Assembly (NCBI GenBank): GCA_023460715.1
Contig: JAEWPH010000267.1
Coordinates: 1-43,477 of the forward strand
Origin: Pseudomonadota bacterium
Lineage (GTDB): Bacteria; Pseudomonadota; Gammaproteobacteria; Burkholderiales; Burkholderiaceae_C
Length of the DNA: 43,477 nt
Direction: 5' to 3'
The notes below the pieces were generated by a model. It had not been told where the DNA came from, ran no database searches, and saw only the letters and a list, made by a program, of their open reading frames with translations. This document shows, one piece after another, positions 21,754 to 31,935 of the stretch. Position 1 is the stretch's first letter, and every line of letters begins with the position of its first letter. The translations under genes and the position numbers were made by a program.

Positions 21754-23229
21754 ATGGGTTTGTTGAGTCTTGCCATCTGGACGCCGATCGCTTTCGGTGC
21801 CCTGCTGCTGGCATTCGGCCGTGACGACCAGGCGCGTACGGTGCGCTGGCTGGCACTGGTCGGTGCCCTGATCGGCCTCGCCGTGACCTTGCCGCTGTAC
21901 GGCGGTTTCGACAACACGACCGCGGCGGCGCAGTTCGTGGAGAAGGCGCTGTGGATCGAGCGCTTCAACGTCCACTACCACCTGGGTGTGGACGGCATCT
22001 CGTTCTGGTTCGTGCCGCTCACGGCCTTCATCACCGTCATCGTGGTGATCGCTTCGTGGGAGTCGATCACCGAGCGCGTGAACCAGTACATGGGCGCGTT
22101 CCTGATCCTGTCGGGCCTGATGATCGGCGTGTTCTCCGCCATGGACGGCATGCTGTTCTACGTGTTCTTCGAGGCCACGCTGATCCCGATGTACCTGATC
22201 ATCGGCATCTGGGGCGGCCCCAACAAGATCTACGCGGCGTTCAAGTTCTTCCTGTACACGCTGATGGGCTCGCTGCTCACGCTGATCGCCTTCATCTACC
22301 TGTACAACCAGTCGGGCGGCAGCTTCGACATCGCCACGTGGCACCAGCTCCCGCTGTCGCGCACGGCCCAGACGCTGATCTTCTTCGCCTTCTTCGCGGC
22401 CTTCGCCGTGAAGGTGCCGATGTGGCCGGTGCACACCTGGCTGCCCGACGTGCACGTGGAAGCGCCGACCGGCGGTTCCGCAGTGCTGGCGGCCATCATG
22501 CTGAAGCTGGGCGCCTACGGCTTCCTGCGCTTCTCCATGCCCATCGCCCCCGATGCGGCCCGCGAGTGGGCCTGGCTGATGATCGCGCTGTCGCTGGTCG
22601 CCGTGATCTACGTGGGCCTGGTCGCCATGGTGCAGAAGGACATGAAGAAGCTGGTGGCGTATTCGTCGGTGGCGCACATGGGCTTCGTGACGCTGGGCTT
22701 CTTCATCTTCAACCCCCTGGGCGTCTCGGGCGGCCTGGTGCAGATGATCGCCCACGGCTTCGTGTCGGGCGCGATGTTCCTGTCCATCGGCGTGCTGTAC
22801 GACCGTGTGCATTCCCGCGAGATTTCGGCCTACGGTGGCGTGGTCAACACCATGCCCAAGTTCGCGGCCTTCGCGCTGCTGTTCGCCATGGCCAACTGCG
22901 GCCTGCCGGGCACCGCTGGTTTCGTGGGCGAGTGGATGGTGATCCTGGGTGCCGTGCAGGCCAACTTCTGGATCGGCATGGCCGCTGCCACGGCGCTGAT
23001 CTTCGGCGCGGCATACACGCTGTGGATGTACAAGCGCGTGTACCTGGGCCCCGTTGCCAACGACCATGTGAAGGAGCTGACGGACATCGGCAGCCGTGAA
23101 TTCCTGGTCATGGCGATCCTGGCCATCGCCGTGCTGTACATGGGCCTGTACCCCCGTCCGTTCACCGATGTGATGGACGTGTCGGTGGCTGAGCTGCTCA
23201 AGCACGTGGCCGTGTCCAAGCTCCAATGA
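21754..23229 (+). CDS. nuoM: NADH-quinone oxidoreductase subunit M
   Basis: The second antiporter-like subunit, 491 residues and about 14 helices. Conserved channel segments are FFEATLIPMYLIIGIWGG with the key Glu, then VHTWLPDVHVEAPTGGSAVL and KKLVAYSSVAHMGF. The start at 21754 follows GAGGGA. No unusual insertion is seen. Confidence 0.97.
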   Translation: MGLLSLAIWTPIAFGALLLAFGRDDQARTVRWLALVGALIGLAVTLPLYGGFDNTTAAAQFVEKALWIERFNVHYHLGVDGISFWFVPLTAFITVIVVIASWESITERVNQYMGAFLILSGLMIGVFSAMDGMLFYVFFEATLIPMYLIIGIWGGPNKIYAAFKFFLYTLMGSLLTLIAFIYLYNQSGGSFDIATWHQLPLSRTAQTLIFFAFFAAFAVKVPMWPVHTWLPDVHVEAPTGGSAVLAAIMLKLGAYGFLRFSMPIAPDAAREWAWLMIALSLVAVIYVGLVAMVQKDMKKLVAYSSVAHMGFVTLGFFIFNPLGVSGGLVQMIAHGFVSGAMFLSIGVLYDRVHSREISAYGGVVNTMPKFAAFALLFAMANCGLPGTAGFVGEWMVILGAVQANFWIGMAAATALIFGAAYTLWMYKRVYLGPVANDHVKELTDIGSREFLVMAILAIAVLYMGLYPRPFTDVMDVSVAELLKHVAVSKLQ

Positions 23230-23253
23230 CCAGACTGAACTGAGAGAGACGAG

Positions 23254-24747
23254 ATGATTGACAACATCAGCTGGCTGGCGATCTACCCTGAGATCGTGCT
23301 CCTGGTCATGGCCTGCGTGATCGCCCTGGTCGACCTGGGCGTCAAGAGCGCCCAACGCACCGGCACCTATGTGCTGACGATGCTTACCCTGGCCGTGGTG
23401 GCCGTGCTGCAGGCGATGTACGCCAACAGCGGCAGCACGTTCTACGGCTGGGGCAACATGGTGGTCAGCGATGCCATGGGCAACTGGCTCAAGTGCTTTG
23501 CCACGGTCGCCATGATGGTCACGCTTGTCTACGGCCGTCCGTATGCGGGCGACCGCGACATGCTGCGCGGCGGCGAGTTCTTCACGCTGTCGATGTTTGC
23601 GCTCCTGGGCATGTTCATCATGATCTCGGGCAACAACTTCCTGATCATCTACCTGGGCCTGGAACTGCTGACGCTGTCCAGCTACGCCCTGGTGGCCCTG
23701 CGCCGCGACAACGCCACCGCCACCGAAGCCGCCATGAAGTACTTCGTGCTCGGCGCCATGGCCAGCGGTTTCCTGCTGTACGGCCTGTCGATGCTCTACG
23801 GCGCCACCGGCTCGCTCGACATCGGCCAGGTGTTCAAGGCCATCAACGCGGGCCAGATCCGCCACCAGGTGCTCGTGTTCGGCCTGGTGTTCGTGGTGGC
23901 CGGCCTCGCTTTCAAGCTGGGTGTCGTGCCCTTCCACATGTGGATTCCCGACGTCTACCAAGGCGCTCCCACGGCCATCACGCTGATCGTCGGCGGCGCG
24001 CCCAAGCTGGCTGCCTTCGCCATGACCATCCGCCTGCTGGTGGACGGCCTGCTGCCCCTGGCGATCGACTGGCAGCAGATGCTCGCCGTGCTGGCCATCG
24101 GCTCGCTGCTGGTCGGCAACCTCGCGGCCATCATGCAGACCAACCTCAAGCGCATGCTGGCCTACTCGACCATCTCGCAGATGGGCTTCGTGCTGCTGGG
24201 CCTGCTGTCGGGCGTGATCAACGGCAACGTGGATGCCAACGCTGTCGAGAACGCCTACAGCTCCGCCATGTTCTACGTGGTGACCTATGTGCTGACCACG
24301 CTGGCCTCGTTCGGCGTGATCCTGCTGCTGGCACGCGAAGGCTTCGAGAGCGAAGAAATCTCCGACCTGGCCGGCCTGAACCAGCGCAGCCCCCTGTACG
24401 CCGGCGTGATGGCCGTGTGCCTGTTCTCCATGGCCGGCATTCCGCCGCTGGTGGGCTTCTATGCCAAGCTGGCCGTGCTGCAGGCGCTCGTGGCTTCCGG
24501 CCAGGGGCTGTACATCGCCCTGGCGGTGTTCGCCGTGATCATGTCGCTGATAGGCGCCTTCTACTATCTGCGCGTGGTCAAGGTGATGTACTTCGACGCG
24601 CCGCTGACGGCCACCAGCGTGTCCGCGCCCCTGGACGTGCGCATGGTGCTGACGGTGAACGGCGCCCTGGTGCTGATCCTGGGCATCGTGCCCGGTGGGC
24701 TGATGTCGCTGTGCGCCGAGGCCATCGTCCGCGCGCTGGCGACCTGA
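23254..24747 (+). CDS. nuoN: NADH-quinone oxidoreductase subunit N
   Basis: The third antiporter-like subunit and the last nuo gene, 497 residues. Landmarks are [58 protein letters not shown] and [18 protein letters not shown]. It ends 40 bases before the DUF2818 gene. With it the window holds all 14 complex I genes in the order A-N, without the extra genes seen in some alphaproteobacterial operons. Confidence 0.97.
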   Translation: MIDNISWLAIYPEIVLLVMACVIALVDLGVKSAQRTGTYVLTMLTLAVVAVLQAMYANSGSTFYGWGNMVVSDAMGNWLKCFATVAMMVTLVYGRPYAGDRDMLRGGEFFTLSMFALLGMFIMISGNNFLIIYLGLELLTLSSYALVALRRDNATATEAAMKYFVLGAMASGFLLYGLSMLYGATGSLDIGQVFKAINAGQIRHQVLVFGLVFVVAGLAFKLGVVPFHMWIPDVYQGAPTAITLIVGGAPKLAAFAMTIRLLVDGLLPLAIDWQQMLAVLAIGSLLVGNLAAIMQTNLKRMLAYSTISQMGFVLLGLLSGVINGNVDANAVENAYSSAMFYVVTYVLTTLASFGVILLLAREGFESEEISDLAGLNQRSPLYAGVMAVCLFSMAGIPPLVGFYAKLAVLQALVASGQGLYIALAVFAVIMSLIGAFYYLRVVKVMYFDAPLTATSVSAPLDVRMVLTVNGALVLILGIVPGGLMSLCAEAIVRALAT

Positions 24748-24787
24748 CCGCAGGCCGCAACCCCAACGCTGCCGCGCCCCTATCCGC

Positions 24788-25096
24788 ATGTCGCAGACCG
24801 CATCGATCTGGCTCGTGATCGTGGCCGCCCTGGTGGCCGCCAATCTGCCGTTCATCAACCAGCGCTGGTTCGCCGTCGGTCCGCAGGCCCCGAGCCAGCG
24901 CAAGCCGCTACCTGGCCGGCTGCTGGAACTGGTGGTGCTGTACTTCGTGGTCGGCGCGCTGGCCTTGCTGCTGGAGCGCCGCGCGGGACAGATCGCGCCC
25001 CAGGGCTGGGAGTTCTACGCGGTGACCGGCACCCTGTTCGTGACCCTGGCCTTCCCGGGGTTCGTGTACCGCTACCTGCTGCGCCGCAAGGGCTGA
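24788..25096 (+). CDS. DUF2818 family small membrane protein
   Basis: A 102-residue protein with hydrophobic segments at about 5-22, 47-63 and 79-97 and a basic end (YRYLLRRKG). I recognise it as the DUF2818 family that follows nuoN in many betaproteobacteria. Its constant position suggests a link to complex I, but no function is established. A conserved-looking LPFINQRWFAV follows the first helix. Confidence 0.8.
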   Translation: MSQTASIWLVIVAALVAANLPFINQRWFAVGPQAPSQRKPLPGRLLELVVLYFVVGALALLLERRAGQIAPQGWEFYAVTGTLFVTLAFPGFVYRYLLRRKG

Positions 25097-25181
25097 TCCA
25101 AGCGGGTCCCCCCTCGGTAGTGGTGGTGGAACCCGGCTGCACCCCCTTCGAGATCTTGCGCGGCCTGACCCGCAACGTTCC

Positions 25182-25706
25182 ATGAAAGTCCTCGATCTCT
25201 TCTGCGCGCACGACCATGCCTTCGAGGGATGGTTCGGGTCCGAGGACGACTTCCAGAGCCAACTGGGCCGCGGCCTGGTGCAGTGCCCCCTGTGCGGCTC
25301 CAGCCAGATCCGCAAGGGGCTGAGTGCGCCCCGGCTGAACCTCGGCGCCCAGGCTCCGGCCCGGGCCGCGGGAGCGGACGCTCCCGCCGCGTCGGCGAAA
25401 GGCGTTGCGCATCCGGCGCCCCATGCCGCCCCGTCGGAGCCGGGCTCTGCCGTCGTGCCCGCCGGCCCGCTGCCCGATCCGCGGCTGCAGGCCGCCTGGC
25501 TGCAACTGGCGCGCCACATCGTTGCCCACACCGAAGACGTTGGCCCCCGCTTCGCGCAGGAGGCACGGCGCATCCACTATGGCGAATCCGAGGAGCGCGC
25601 CATCCGCGGCCAGGCCACACCGCAGGAGACGGCCGAGCTGCTGGAAGAGGGCGTGGCCGTCCTTCCCCTGCTGCTGCCGGAATCGGCCAAGGAAACGCTG
25701 CAGTAG
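25182..25706 (+). CDS. DUF1178 family protein with CxxC motif
   Basis: A cytoplasmic protein of 174 residues. The N-terminus (MKVLDLFCAHDHAFEGWFGS) and CPLCGSSQIRKGLSAPR are the DUF1178 signature, resembling a small zinc-ribbon. A Pro/Ala-rich variable linker (about 55-90) follows, then a helical C-terminal region with VGPRFAQEARRIHYGE. Function is unknown. In related genomes I recall a NUDIX hydrolase gene between DUF2818 and this gene; here only 85 non-coding bases separate them. Confidence 0.82.
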   Translation: MKVLDLFCAHDHAFEGWFGSEDDFQSQLGRGLVQCPLCGSSQIRKGLSAPRLNLGAQAPARAAGADAPAASAKGVAHPAPHAAPSEPGSAVVPAGPLPDPRLQAAWLQLARHIVAHTEDVGPRFAQEARRIHYGESEERAIRGQATPQETAELLEEGVAVLPLLLPESAKETLQ

Positions 25707-25902
25707 GCGCGTCGGCCGCAGGGCCCCACATGGCGACGGCCGGCCCTGCGGGCGCTAGCGTCCTTGGAATGGCGAACGTTCACTCCTGAAAGAGGAGCTG
25801 GATGCGCTTTCCAGCTCAGGATTCTGATAGGTTTTGGCTTTGAAGGCCGCGTACGTATTGCGCAAGCTGCTCGCATCTCTATAGCGGCATGCGGGCAGTG
25901 CT

Positions 25903-25919
25903 GAACGCCTTCGGCGTTC
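25903..25919. terminator. Hairpin downstream of the ABC exporter gene
   Basis: GAACGCC (25903-25909) and GGCGTTC (25913-25919) form a perfect 7-bp stem with loop TTC. It lies 26 bases beyond the minus-strand stop of the exporter gene, in the 238-bp interval between converging genes. No T tract follows on either strand, so it is a weak terminator candidate at best. I see nothing else in the interval. Confidence 0.3.
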
Positions 25920-25944
25920 GAAGGCGCCCGTGCCTGCCGTCCGC

Positions 25945-27747
<1,803 letters not shown>

Positions 27748-27763
27748 GGCGGAAATGAGCGGG

Positions 27764-28132
27764 CTAGGAAAGGTCGAATCGGCTGCGGAAGGCGGCGCCG
27801 AAGGCCGCATCGCCGCTGAGCGACAGGGTCAGCGTGTGGCGCGCGCCGCCGGCGGATGCCATCGGCGGCACGAGCTGGCGCGTGGCCGCGTCATAGTGGA
27901 GGGACTGCAGCGCCACGTGTTCGGGCTCGCTCTGCAGGTCGTAGTCCCACCGGCCCCCGTCTTCGATGGGCGCGCGCTGCGCGGGAAACTCCGCCTCGGC
28001 CCAGGCCAGCACGGACACGATCTCTGCCTGCAGGGCCGGCAGGTGCGCATCGCCCACGCTGGCGATGGCGTCCCAGGTGCCCGTGCCCTCGGCGTCCTCG
28101 CTGTAGTCAAATTCCAGGTAGTGCAGGGTCAT
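27764..28132 (-). CDS. Small conserved-type protein of unknown function
   Basis: I do not recognise the family. It is 122 residues from ATG 28132 (MTLHYLEFDYSEDAEGTGTW); an upstream in-frame ATG at 28165 adds 11 residues that look less protein-like. It is acidic, has no signal peptide, membrane helix or cysteine pair, and has an FDYSED...GTWDA start resembling soluble beta-rich proteins. It is 16 bases upstream of the ABC exporter gene in the same direction and probably cotranscribed with it. It is divergent from the ABC ATPase gene at 28185, sharing a promoter region of about 50 bases. Confidence 0.65.
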   Translation of the reverse strand: MTLHYLEFDYSEDAEGTGTWDAIASVGDAHLPALQAEIVSVLAWAEAEFPAQRAPIEDGGRWDYDLQSEPEHVALQSLHYDAATRQLVPPMASAGGARHTLTLSLSGDAAFGAAFRSRFDLS

Positions 28133-28184
28133 GCGGCGATTGTCCGGCAAGGCCTTGCAGACCATCCAATGAAGGGAGATCAGA

Positions 28185-28832
28185 TTGAGCCCAAACGATG
28201 CGACCGTTCTGCAGGTGCAGGACCTGGGTTTCGCCTATCCGGGGCGCCCGCTGCTGCAGGGTTTGAGCCTGCAGGTGCGGCCCGGCGTGAGCCTGCTGCA
28301 GGGCGGTGACGGGGCCGGCAAGACCACGGTGCTGCGGCTGCTGGCCGGCGCCTTGGCGCCGCAGGCCGGCACGCTGGTGCTGCGGGGCGTGCCCCTGCAG
28401 GCGCAGGGCGGGGCGTACCGGGAACAGGTGTACTGGGTGGAGCCGCGCGCCGCCGGGCTGGACGAGATCACGGCGGCCGACTGGCTGGCGCAAGGGCCTG
28501 CGCGTTATCCGCGGTGGAATGACGAGGCGCTGGCGCGGCATGTGGACGGCTTCGGCCTGCAGGCCCACGTGCACAAGCCCATGTACCAGCTCTCCACCGG
28601 CAGCCAGCGCAAGGTGCTGATGGCCGCCGGGCTGGCCAGCGGCGCGGCACTCACGCTGCTGGACGAGCCGGTGGCGGGCCTGGACAAGCCGTCCATCCAG
28701 TACCTGCAGCACGCCCTGGCGGAAGAGGCCGGCAAGGTGGCTGCGCACGCCGGCGGACGGGCCATCGTGGTGGCGCATTACGAGGCGCTGCCCGGCGTGC
28801 CGTGGCGCGACATCTGGGTGCTGCCCGATTGA
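28185..28832 (+). CDS. Stand-alone ABC transporter ATPase, CcmA/NatA-like
   Basis: A 215-residue cytoplasmic ABC ATPase without a permease gene nearby. Walker A is GGDGAGKTT (40-48), the signature is the variant LSTGSQRK (136-143), Walker B is LTLLDEP, the D-loop is AGLD and the H-loop is VVAHYE. At the Q-loop the sequence is VYWVEPRAAG, with Glu where Gln is usual. The LSxGxxxK form is typical of CcmA and NatA-type ATPases, but this is not a Ccm operon. The start is TTG 28185 behind GAAGGGAG (28171-28178). The partner membrane protein is unknown. Confidence 0.82.
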   Translation: MSPNDATVLQVQDLGFAYPGRPLLQGLSLQVRPGVSLLQGGDGAGKTTVLRLLAGALAPQAGTLVLRGVPLQAQGGAYREQVYWVEPRAAGLDEITAADWLAQGPARYPRWNDEALARHVDGFGLQAHVHKPMYQLSTGSQRKVLMAAGLASGAALTLLDEPVAGLDKPSIQYLQHALAEEAGKVAAHAGGRAIVVAHYEALPGVPWRDIWVLPD

Positions 28833-28852
28833 GCGGCGGCCCGGATGGCCGG

Positions 28853-29092
28853 TCAATACGATTTCTTCAGATACATGCCCCGGTGCAGCGACAGCGCAAA
28901 GCCGGCGGCCAGCACGACCGGTGCGGCAGCGGCGGGCAGCAGCCACGCCGCCAGTGCCGTGATGCCCCAGCCGGGCAGCACCTTGCGCAGGTGGAAGGCA
29001 TAGGCCGCTTTGCGTTCGCAGAAGGGACAGTGAGCGTGCGCGCGCCCCATCTGCAGGTAGCCGATCTCGCGGGAACACCAGGGGCATGGCAT
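28853..29092 (-). CDS. Small zinc-ribbon membrane protein
   Basis: A 79-residue protein I cannot assign to a named family. Two CxxC pairs (CPWC at 3-6 and CPFC at about 22-25) form an N-terminal zinc-ribbon-like module. A hydrophobic Ala-rich stretch (about 43-67) looks like one or two membrane helices, and the tail is basic. ATG 29092 is supported by AAGGAAA just upstream on the minus strand; the longer frame to 29254 has poor coding character. It converges on the ABC ATPase gene with 20 bases between stops. Confidence 0.6.
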   Translation of the reverse strand: MPCPWCSREIGYLQMGRAHAHCPFCERKAAYAFHLRKVLPGWGITALAAWLLPAAAAPVVLAAGFALSLHRGMYLKKSY

Positions 29093-29317
29093 GGACGGCT
29101 TTCCTTTCAGGCGGAGGCGGGGGACGGCACCGGACCTGCCATGCCGCAACGCACGGCCGGTCCGGGGGATCCTGCATCGTAGCGGGCGGGCGCAGAGGTC
29201 TGAAGGCCTTCCCCAGCGTCGGCGGCAGAGCGCAGACGGGCGGGGCGCACGCACGGACAGCGCGCTGCAAACGCTCTACACTGCCCCTCCCTTGGCTTTC
29301 CTGTGTGGAGCGTGTCT

Positions 29318-29950
29318 GTGGATGCCCTTCTCTTTGCCCCGGTGGCCGTCGCCATCGCGCTGACGCCCGGCCCCAACAACTTCTGCGGCCTCAACAACGG
29401 CATACGCGCCGGCGTGGGGACGGCCATGCTCGCCACCGTCGGCCGCGCGGCAGCGTTCGCGATCTTCCTGACGATCTCGGCCGTGGGCCTGGGGGCCATG
29501 CTCCTGGCGTCCGAGGCGGCCTTTACCGCGGTGAAGTGGATCGGGGCGGCCTACCTGTTCTGGCTGGGCTGGCGCGCCTGGCGCAGCCGGGAGTTCGGCG
29601 GGCTGGAACTGATCGAAGGCGCCGAGCCCGTGCCGTCGCGCGAACCCGTCAGGCTGCGCAGCCTGGTCGCGCAGGAGTTTTTGCTCGGCATCACCAATCC
29701 CAAGGCCGTCATCCTGTTCGCGGCCGTCTTTCCGCAGTTCATCGACCCGGCGCAGCCTGCGGCGCGGCAGTTCCTGGTGCTGGGGTCCGTCTACCTGCTG
29801 GCCGAGTTCGTCTCCACGGCCGTGTACGCCACCTGCGGCCGGCAGATCCGGCGCGTCATCCGCACGCAGCGGGGCGTGGTGCGCCTGAACAAGGCCACCG
29901 GCGGGTTCTTCATGGGCGCGGGCGGCTTGCTGTTGGCGGCGAATAGGTGA
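29318..29950 (+). CDS. LysE/RhtB-family amino acid exporter
   Basis: An inner-membrane exporter of about 210 residues, predicted to expel an amino acid or similar compound. Family marks are LTPGPNNFCGLNNGIRAGVG in the first helix and loop, LFWLGWRAWRS, and LLGITNPKAVILFAAVFPQF in the central part. Six hydrophobic segments are seen. Several in-frame GTG codons exist (29303, 29312, 29318). I prefer 29318 because GGAG (29307-29310) is then correctly spaced, giving MDALLFAPVAVA. No LysR-type partner is adjacent, so the substrate cannot be inferred. Confidence 0.85.
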   Translation: MDALLFAPVAVAIALTPGPNNFCGLNNGIRAGVGTAMLATVGRAAAFAIFLTISAVGLGAMLLASEAAFTAVKWIGAAYLFWLGWRAWRSREFGGLELIEGAEPVPSREPVRLRSLVAQEFLLGITNPKAVILFAAVFPQFIDPAQPAARQFLVLGSVYLLAEFVSTAVYATCGRQIRRVIRTQRGVVRLNKATGGFFMGAGGLLLAANR

Positions 29951-29953
29951 CAT

Positions 29954-30084
29954 CCCCCTGAGCGGCTGCGCCGCTTTCCCCTTCTCTCGGCTGCGCCGGG
30001 AAGGGGGACGCACCCAGCGGCCGGGCAAAGCCCGTTCCGCGGGTGCGCTGGCTTGGCCTGCTCCGCGGCCTTCTGAGGGGGAAG
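29954..30084. repeat. Family A intergenic repeat, copy 1
   Basis: An element of about 131 bp starting four bases after the lysE-like stop. It begins CCCCCTGAG and ends CTGAGGGGG, near-inverted termini. Inside are CCTTCTCTCG-type and GGGAAGGGGGAC segments, a GC-rich dyad (ACCCAGCGG ... GGGTGCGCTGG) and the conserved GCCTGCTCCGCGGCC. Copy 2 at 36506-36641 shares this layout. From memory, such sequences recur after genes in Acidovorax-type genomes. The non-coding stretch 29951-30361 otherwise contains two family B repeats and, at about 30211-30253, an imperfect inverted repeat of unclear nature. Confidence 0.7.
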
Positions 30085-30110
30085 GCCGTGGGGTGGCGGA
30101 GTATTGCTTC

Positions 30111-30158
30111 ATATTTGATAGCTGGTGGCGCTTGCCAGATAAGCGCTAGGGGCTGATT
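30111..30158. repeat. Family B palindromic repeat, copy 1
   Basis: The element has the layout TTTGATAGCTG, then a hairpin, then GGGGCTGATT. The hairpin arms are GCGCTT (30128-30133) and AAGCGC (30141-30146). Three further copies share this layout (30311-30358, 37689-37741, 42300-42355). I recall closely similar sequences dispersed in Comamonadaceae genomes; copy number elsewhere cannot be judged here. Confidence 0.7.
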
Positions 30159-30310
30159 GGGCTTGTGCAGCGCTTCGCCCGTCTTCCGGCTTGCGTGACC
30201 CAGGAAGCAGCCCGTAGCTCGGCGTAGCCTGCCGCAGGGCTGCTGCCGACGGAGCTGCGCTTGACCGGCCTCTGCGTCTGAGGTCGGCTGGGATTCCAAG
30301 GTCTGCTTCT

Positions 30311-30358
30311 GATTTCATAGCCTCCAGCGCAGGTTGGACAAGCGCTGGAGGCCGATCG
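30311..30358. repeat. Family B palindromic repeat, copy 2, at the gdhA 3' end
   Basis: A perfect 10-bp stem (30321-30330 with 30342-30351) closes an 11-base loop. It lies immediately beyond the minus-strand gdhA stop at 30362. It has the family B layout (GATTTCATAG, hairpin, GGAGGCCGAT). It could act as the gdhA transcription terminator or 3' stabiliser, although no T tract follows. Confidence 0.65.
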
Positions 30359-30361
30359 TTC

Positions 30362-31705
30362 TTACACCACGCCCTGCGCCAGCATGGCGTCGGCCACCTT
30401 CACGAAGCCGGCGATGTTGGCGCCGTCCACATAGCTCACGCTGCCGTCGTCGCGCTGGCCGTATTGCAGGCAGGCGGCGTGGATGCCTTGCATGATCTGC
30501 AGCAGGCGCGCGTCCACTTCCTCGCGCGGCCACGACAGGCGGGCTGCGTTCTGGCTCATCTCCAGGCCCGAGGTCGCCACGCCGCCGGCATTGCTGGCCT
30601 TGCCGGGCGCGTAGAGCACGCCGGCCGCCTCGAAGGCCTTGGCGGCTTCGATGGTCGAGGGCATGTTGGCGCCTTCGGCCACGCACAGCACGCCGTTGCG
30701 GATCAGCGTCTGGGCGTCTTCCAGGTGCAGTTCGTTCTGCGTGGCGCAGGGCAGGGCCACGTCCACCGGGATGTGCCAAGGCCGCACGCCGGCCTCGAAG
30801 CGGGCGCCGGTGCGCTGGGCGTAGTCGTTCACGCGGCCGTAGTGGTGGTTCTTCACCTCCATCAGCACGGCCAGCTTCTCGGGCGTGAAGCCGTCCTCGT
30901 CGATCACCGTGCCGCTCGAATCCGAGACGGTAATGACCTTGGCGCCCAGTTCCATGGCCTTCTCGACCGCGTACTGCGCCACGTTGCCCGAGCCGGAGAC
31001 CGACACGCGCAGCCCGTCGAACGCGCGGCCGCGCGTCTTGAGCATTTCCTGTGCGAAGTAGACCGTGCCGTAGCCCGTGGCTTCGGGGCGGATCAGCGAG
31101 CCGCCGAACGACAGGCCCTTGCCGGTGAACACGCAATCGGCGCGGTTGGTCAGCTTCTTCACCATGCCGGCGATGAACCCCACCTCGCGCCCGCCCACGC
31201 CGATGTCGCCGGCCGGCACATCGGTGTCGGCACCCACGTGGCGGTACAGCTCGGCGGCAAAGGCCTGGCAGAAGCGCATGACCTCCGCCGGGCTCTTGCC
31301 CTTGGGGTCGAAGTCCGAGCCGCCCTTGGCGCCGCCCATGGGCAGCGTGGTCAGCGCGTTCTTGAAGGTCTGCTCGAACGCCAGGAACTTGAGCACCGAC
31401 AGGTTGACCGAGGGGTGGAAGCGCAGGCCGCCCTTGTACGGGCCGATGGCCATGCTCTGCTGGATGCGGTAGCCGCGGTTGACCTGCACCGTGCCGTGGT
31501 CGTCCGTCCAGGACACGCGGAAGATGACGATGCGCTCGGGCTCGACCAGCCGGTCCAGCAGGCCATGCTCTGCATAGCGGGGATGCTTCTGGATGAAGGG
31601 CCACAGGCTCTCCATCACTTCGGTCACGGCCTGCAGAAACTCGGGCTGGCCGGGGTTGCGCTGGGCAACGTGTTCAAGGAATTGCTCGACGGACGCATAT
31701 TTCAT
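30362..31705 (-). CDS. gdhA: NADP-specific glutamate dehydrogenase
   Basis: Assimilates ammonia by reductive amination of 2-oxoglutarate with NADPH. It has 447 residues, the length of hexameric bacterial GdhA. GPYKGGLRFHPSVNLSVLK binds substrate. PMGGAKGGSDFDPKGKS (122-138) holds catalytic K127. SVSGSGNVAQYAVEKA is the nucleotide-binding fold. ATG 31705 is preceded on its strand by a short A/T-rich leader. It is divergent from the lipoprotein phosphodiesterase gene across a 230-bp intergenic region with several dyads, where regulation by nitrogen status would be expected. The gene ends against a family B repeat. Confidence 0.96.
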   Translation of the reverse strand: MKYASVEQFLEHVAQRNPGQPEFLQAVTEVMESLWPFIQKHPRYAEHGLLDRLVEPERIVIFRVSWTDDHGTVQVNRGYRIQQSMAIGPYKGGLRFHPSVNLSVLKFLAFEQTFKNALTTLPMGGAKGGSDFDPKGKSPAEVMRFCQAFAAELYRHVGADTDVPAGDIGVGGREVGFIAGMVKKLTNRADCVFTGKGLSFGGSLIRPEATGYGTVYFAQEMLKTRGRAFDGLRVSVSGSGNVAQYAVEKAMELGAKVITVSDSSGTVIDEDGFTPEKLAVLMEVKNHHYGRVNDYAQRTGARFEAGVRPWHIPVDVALPCATQNELHLEDAQTLIRNGVLCVAEGANMPSTIEAAKAFEAAGVLYAPGKASNAGGVATSGLEMSQNAARLSWPREEVDARLLQIMQGIHAACLQYGQRDDGSVSYVDGANIAGFVKVADAMLAQGVV

Positions 31706-31780
31706 GAGGAAAAACGGCTTTCAGTGCAAAGGGCTAGGAAGGCGGATGCGGGATCATTATGTCCAACCGGTATGGCGTAA

Positions 31781-31861
31781 TGCACCAAATGGAGGACTGA
31801 ATCCCGGTTTTGACAAGGGTTTGCCTTGTTTTGGTGCTTCTGATTGCGCTGCATTGGTGCA
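31781..31861. promoter_or_regulatory. Dyad-rich control region between gdhA and the GDPD gene
   Basis: TGCACCA (31781-31787) is mirrored by TTGGTGC at 31831-31837 and TTGGTGCA at 31854-31861. Between them is a perfect inverted repeat, ACAAGG (31813-31818) and CCTTGT (31824-31829). TGCACCA/TGGTGCA halves resemble NtrC-type sites, but their spacing here (about 43 and 67 bases between halves) is unlike a single NtrC operator and no sigma-54 promoter is evident. The likely role is an operator region for gdhA or its neighbour, with the binding protein unknown. Confidence 0.3.
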
Positions 31862-31935
31862 TTTGTGACTTGTGGATGTCACGCGCCCGTCGCACAGTCG
31901 GCACCTGTTTTGTTCCACAGCGAGAGGTGACAACG

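Noticed and set aside
19692..24903. Two very long minus-strand frames (758 and 1058 residues) rich in His, Gln and Arg
   Set aside because: They mirror nuoL, nuoM and nuoN. The odd His/Gln/Asp composition is what reversed membrane-protein codons give; no domain is recognisable.
25097..25181. A missing or degraded NUDIX gene between the DUF2818 and DUF1178 genes
   Set aside because: Only 85 bases separate them with no NUDIX-like residues, so there is no remnant to annotate; absence alone is weak evidence.
31775..31865. A sigma-54 promoter with NtrC enhancer for gdhA
   Set aside because: NtrC-like half-sites exist but do not pair at the usual spacing, and no GG-N10-GC promoter element was found near them.
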